DNA of 64,000 nt from RGIG464 sp045599585 (GTDB lineage: Bacteria > Myxococcota_A > Bradymonadia > UBA4248), in the NCBI GenBank assembly GCA_045599585.1, contig JAZRWH010000085.1, positions 1 through 64,000 on the forward strand. Reading direction: 5' to 3'. Positions 60,905 to 64,000 of the stretch are shown piece by piece; within the stretch, counting starts at the first letter, position 1, and every line of letters begins with the position of its first letter. The translations under genes and the position numbers were made by a program. Below the pieces are notes generated by a model, which had not been told where the DNA came from, did not search any database, and was given only the letters and a program-made list of their open reading frames with translations.

Positions 60905-60960
60905 TCACTGCTGTCCCACAAAGTTTTCATAGAATACTCTGATAAGTTGTGGGACAGTGG
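60905..60960. repeat. 56-bp mini-element with GTGGGACAG inverted ends
   Basis: TCACTGCTGTCCCAC at the left and GTGGGACAGTGG at the right, facing outward-in with 29 nt between. Bases 60920-60945 match the right end of the cassette at 42.8 kb. It looks like a solo remnant of the same element. Confidence 0.75.
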
Positions 60961-61093
60961 TTTAATTTATTATCTCAACCTTTTAATATTGTGAAACATA
61001 CCTAATTTTGTTTGCATATAAAATGCCACACATGACATTTTAAACTTCACAATATTTATCACTTTATATATTACTAACAATCTTAATAATCAG

Positions 61094-61150
61094 AGAGGGT
61101 AGCGGCGTATCATCGAAAGATGATAGCCGCTCAGGGGGAAACATCCCCCC
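61094..61150 (-). repeat. Compound bulged-hairpin element (class A), reverse
   Basis: AGGGTAGCGGC-G-TATCATC, GAAA loop, GATGATA-GCCGCT, then GGGGGA-AACA-TCCCCC. The inner arm CATC/GATG is unique to this copy, yet fully paired. It lies 32 bp 3' of the aminopeptidase gene. Confidence 0.9.
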
Positions 61151-61181
61151 AAAAAACAACACAATATATTAAAATTTACAA

Positions 61182-62594
61182 TTAGGCGTCTTTTAAGAAA
61201 GCAACATATCCTTTTTTAGCTTCATAAAGATCCGCCTTACTAACAATTTCCCAAGGGGCATGCATATTCAAAACGGCAACGCCTGCATCGACGACAAGCA
61301 TATTATAATTACCGAGCATATAAGCAATCGTACCACCGCCGCCAATATCCACTTTGCCTAGTTCTGAAGTCTGAAAACACACTTTGTTATCATCCATAAT
61401 TCTGCGCACTTCTGCGAAATATTCAGCACTGCAATCATTCGAACCAGCTTTGCCGCGTGCGCCAGTGTATTTATTAAAAACAAGACCACGCCCAAAGAAA
61501 GCACCGTTCTTTTTGTCAGTCACGCTCGCGTAAAGCGGATCAAATGCAGCACTGACATCAGACGAAAGCGCCTTGGAATTCTCAAGTGCTCGCCTGAGTT
61601 TGAGCTCTGAATATTGACCACAAGCGTTCATCACTTCGGCAGTAATATTCTCAAAAAATCGAGAATGCATGCCCGTAGCACCAACACTGCCAATCTCTTC
61701 TTTGTCTACGAGCAGGCACACGCTCGTGCGTTTTGGGGCACTTACTTCGAGCATAGCAGCAAACGAAGGATAGGCGCACGAACGGTCATCATGTCCATAC
61801 CCCATGACCATGCTGCGATCCAAACCATAGTCGCGCGCTGGTCCTGCAGGCACAACCTCGATTTCCGCCGATAGGAAATCTTCTTCTTCAAAATGATACT
61901 GCTCTTTCAATATATTAATAATATTGGCTTTAACTGCATCTTTAATATCTTTTTTCGCATCATCTTTGTCTTCAATGTCGCTTTTTACAATAGGCATGCT
62001 TCCGATCAGCACATCTAAAGCTTCACCTTCAACAACATCGCTGGCCTTTTTCTGTAACAAATCAGCCGACAAATGAATTAATAATTCACTAACGCCAACA
62101 ACAGGATCACCAGGATTATCACCAATATTGACTTCAATTACACTGCCATCTTTTTTGGCAACAACACCATGAAGCGCGAGTGGCGTGGTTGTCCACTGAT
62201 ATTTTTTAATACCACCGTAATAATGTGTATCAAGTAAAACCATTTCGGTGTCTTCATACATCGGGTTTTGCTTAAGATCTAAACGCGGCGAATCAATGTG
62301 TGCACCCAAAATATTCAATCCCTTTTCGATTGGTTCTGAGCCAATAATATATAACGCAAGGTTCTTTCCTTTATTATCGGCAAAGACACGATCTCCAGCG
62401 TGAAGCACTGTACCACTACGCAAAACTTCTGCGAGGTCCTTAAAACCAGCTTCTAGAGCCTGCTTTTTAAGTTCTGCAACACAAGCTCTTTCTGTTTTGC
62501 ACTTCGAGATAAATGCTTTGTACGCTTCGCTAAAGGCGAATACGGCTTTTTTATCGTCTTCATTATACGATTTCCAGGCATTAGGTCGATCCAT
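61182..62594 (-). CDS. M18-family aminopeptidase
   Basis: A dinuclear zinc aminopeptidase, 470 residues with the start at ATG 62594 (MDRPNAWKSYN), preceded by AAAGGAG; an upstream in-frame start adds 35 poorly conserved residues. Motifs: NILGAHIDSPRLDLKQNP (metal-binding His and Asp), DTHYYGGIKKYQW, VDKEEIGSVGATG (catalytic Glu), GYGHDDRSCAYPSFAA and the late GGGGTIAYMLG. This is the bacterial M18 'probable aminopeptidase 1' type, removing N-terminal acidic or other residues from peptides. Repeats flank it on both sides. Confidence 0.95.
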   Translation of the reverse strand: MDRPNAWKSYNEDDKKAVFAFSEAYKAFISKCKTERACVAELKKQALEAGFKDLAEVLRSGTVLHAGDRVFADNKGKNLALYIIGSEPIEKGLNILGAHIDSPRLDLKQNPMYEDTEMVLLDTHYYGGIKKYQWTTTPLALHGVVAKKDGSVIEVNIGDNPGDPVVGVSELLIHLSADLLQKKASDVVEGEALDVLIGSMPIVKSDIEDKDDAKKDIKDAVKANIINILKEQYHFEEEDFLSAEIEVVPAGPARDYGLDRSMVMGYGHDDRSCAYPSFAAMLEVSAPKRTSVCLLVDKEEIGSVGATGMHSRFFENITAEVMNACGQYSELKLRRALENSKALSSDVSAAFDPLYASVTDKKNGAFFGRGLVFNKYTGARGKAGSNDCSAEYFAEVRRIMDDNKVCFQTSELGKVDIGGGGTIAYMLGNYNMLVVDAGVAVLNMHAPWEIVSKADLYEAKKGYVAFLKDA

Positions 62595-62742
62595 ACATAA
62601 TCTCCTTTGATCATTAAAGCGGAAGACTTTTCCGCAAACACGCAAAAGTCTACCACAAAAGGCGAACGTGTGCGAATAGCACCTGCAATTTCTCGCCATC
62701 GAATAATGTTTATATTATTTCTGCGATTCATGATGAGGCTTC

Positions 62743-62797
62743 GCCTATTTGCTGACGCAAATACGGCTTCGCAGCCGGCCTATTGCATACGGCCGGC
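62743..62797 (+). repeat. Two bulged hairpins (class B), forward
   Basis: At 62743-62767 GCC-TATTTGC-TGAC-GCAAATA-C-GGC, and at 62774-62797 GCCGGCC-TAT-TGC-ATA-C-GGCCGGC, the smallest clean example. They lie 3' of the partial gene and upstream of the aminopeptidase. Confidence 0.88.
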
Positions 62798-62853
62798 ATA
62801 TCGCCAAGGCATTCAAACGCCCTACGTTCGAACATTATACAAAATCCAAACAG

Positions 62854-64000
62854 TTACGACGCAACATTACTTTCGGATTCAACGGCTTCTTTATTCTTTT
62901 GAGCAATCGTTTGAGCTTCTGCTTCTTTTTTGAGGCGCGTTTCATCGGCTTTTGCTCTGGCTTTATCCAAACGATTAGAATCGTAACCGAGCAACCCAAG
63001 ATACGCAATCGTCTCTTTTACAGCGAGTGCACGATCGAATTTGACATCACCGTATTTTAAGAAGCAGTTCGACGCGTAATCCTGATTGGGAGGAGGAAGC
63101 GGTGTGTCTGGTTTCGTTTCTGGGGCTTGATGCGAATCAGATTTCTTAACCGGCGCTTCGTCTTTTGAGCCAAACAAATTTTTAAAGAATTGTATAATCC
63201 TTTGAATAATCCCTTGCTCCTCATTGCTCTCATCATCTTCAACAGAAACAGGAGGTTCTGGCAGAGAAAGATCAACTTCCAAATCTGAAACAGTAGCATT
63301 CCCAGAGTTGCTTTCCGACATTTTTTGTACATGCCAAACAAGAAAATCATAAATAATTTCAAAATAGCGATCCATGTAGCGTTCAATCGATACGGTTAAA
63401 CCTAAATCAATTTCACTGTCTTCAAGGACATAAATATATTCTTGTTTTGATACATTCTCCTTAGTAATTTCTTCAGAAGAAACACCGTTCTCGGCCAAAT
63501 TTACATTGTTATCTTCTCTATTATCTGCCAATTTTTCGTCAAAATCATTCGATCTGCTAGACGCAGTCTGATCTTCTGCGACCTTATTCATCATGGCAGG
63601 CGCGTCCATATTCGGCGAATTCAAAATATAAGACATCGACGTATTCTGTTTAGGCACAGCCCGAGGAATATTGATATCGAATGGCTGAACTGAAATATCA
63701 AAGACATCAGCAGGCTTTTCTTGGGCAGCTGTTTTTACAATAAGCGAACGCAAAGCTTCACCGGGTTTATAAATCGGGCTAGCTGCCTTTTCGAGTTTTC
63801 CACGCGTTGCCCAATCTAAGACCACGTCATCGGCTTGATCATTTGCTATATCAACAGCAGTGTCTTTATCTACATCAGCAGACATATCATTGCCTTGAGC
63901 ATCAAGATGTTTATCAGATGTTACATCATCTTTCGCCGGTGCATTCAACAGCGGTTCTGAGTTACTTGGAATTGAGACACTTTCTTTTGAATCACGCGTC
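62854..64000 (-). CDS. Partial acidic, mostly disordered protein (continues beyond the window)
   Basis: At least 381 codons; the frame stays open through base 64000, so the N-terminus is missing. A TTG at 63948 is only an internal candidate start. The visible part is acidic with long disordered stretches (ADVDKDTAVDIANDQADDVV) and few hydrophobic residues. A helical segment near FEIIYDFLVWHVQKMSES is followed by QGIIQRIIQFFKNLFGSKDE, and the C-terminus is a charged helix (LDKARAKADETRLKKEAE). No domain or signal peptide is recognised. Confidence 0.65.
   Translation of the reverse strand, partial: TRDSKESVSIPSNSEPLLNAPAKDDVTSDKHLDAQGNDMSADVDKDTAVDIANDQADDVVLDWATRGKLEKAASPIYKPGEALRSLIVKTAAQEKPADVFDISVQPFDINIPRAVPKQNTSMSYILNSPNMDAPAMMNKVAEDQTASSRSNDFDEKLADNREDNNVNLAENGVSSEEITKENVSKQEYIYVLEDSEIDLGLTVSIERYMDRYFEIIYDFLVWHVQKMSESNSGNATVSDLEVDLSLPEPPVSVEDDESNEEQGIIQRIIQFFKNLFGSKDEAPVKKSDSHQAPETKPDTPLPPPNQDYASNCFLKYGDVKFDRALAVKETIAYLGLLGYDSNRLDKARAKADETRLKKEAEAQTIAQKNKEAVESESNVAS

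Noticed and set aside
324..61150. The hairpin repeats as a CRISPR array
   Set aside because: Copies are dispersed over the whole window, single or in twos and threes, with no regular spacers and no cas genes.

Overview
The window looks like a chromosomal segment of a free-standing bacterial genome of medium GC, most like a myxococcotal or bradymonadal ('deltaproteobacterial') lineage. The reasons are the many large lipoproteins with cysteine-rich EGF-like modules, FG-GAP and vWA/VIT domains, a receiver plus DUF4388 (PATAN) protein, a very long TPR/HEAT protein, and split glyQ/glyS genes. This placement is inference from gene content; no rRNA gene is present to confirm it. No phage, plasmid or complete insertion sequence is seen.

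Layout. 0.5-3.8 kb: large secreted repeat lipoprotein. 4.1-5.8 kb: Rrf2 regulator and cysteine synthase, with two matching operator-like dyads upstream of cysK. 6.1-11.4 kb: NUDIX hydrolase, DnaE, SurA-like lipoprotein. 11.6-16.2 kb: TPR/HEAT protein and a small membrane protein. 16.2-18.9 kb: a gene-poor stretch with a 42-bp minisatellite and an Rpn-family nuclease. 18.9-26.3 kb: murD, greB, adenine deaminase, a YitT membrane protein, hflX. 26.6-27.0 kb: four tandem tRNA-Leu(GAG) genes. 27.1-29.5 kb: receiver/DUF4388 protein. 30.0-31.4 kb: guanosine/inosine kinase behind a structured leader. 31.4-35.1 kb: a three-gene + strand set with an unknown protein and two different BREX-type (DUF2791-like) ATPases. 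35.6-36.5 kb: two paralogous small Cys-rich lipoproteins. 37-47.6 kb: MscS channel, VIT/vWA/DUF2135 protein, an unknown gene lying between perfect inverted repeats, an FG-GAP lipoprotein, a two-TM protein. 48.1-51.1 kb: glyQ-glyS. 51.7-57.8 kb: four secreted or lipid-anchored proteins. 58.3-60.8 kb: a fused dihydropyrimidine-dehydrogenase-like enzyme. 61.2-64 kb: M18 aminopeptidase and a partial acidic protein.

Housekeeping functions (replication, translation, cell wall, nucleotide salvage by adenine deaminase, Gsk and the DPD-like enzyme) alternate with lineage-specific surface proteins. Genes are mostly single or in short pairs, separated by intergenic regions filled with dispersed structured repeats.

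The most striking feature is that repeat family. At least 37 intergenic hairpins at about 20 places share one architecture: outer stem, TAT, inner stem, loop, inner stem, ATA, one unpaired C, outer stem. Outer and inner stems differ from copy to copy yet stay paired, and the bulged C is kept. Eight of them belong to a larger compound element that adds a second GGGGGA/TCCCCC hairpin; three of these carry 75-130 nt in the loop. A second family (about 100-270 bp, ending in GTGGGACAGC) flanks an unknown gene as perfect inverted repeats. The twin-ATPase locus, the bulged-hairpin family and this flanked gene are the best candidates for undescribed biology here.
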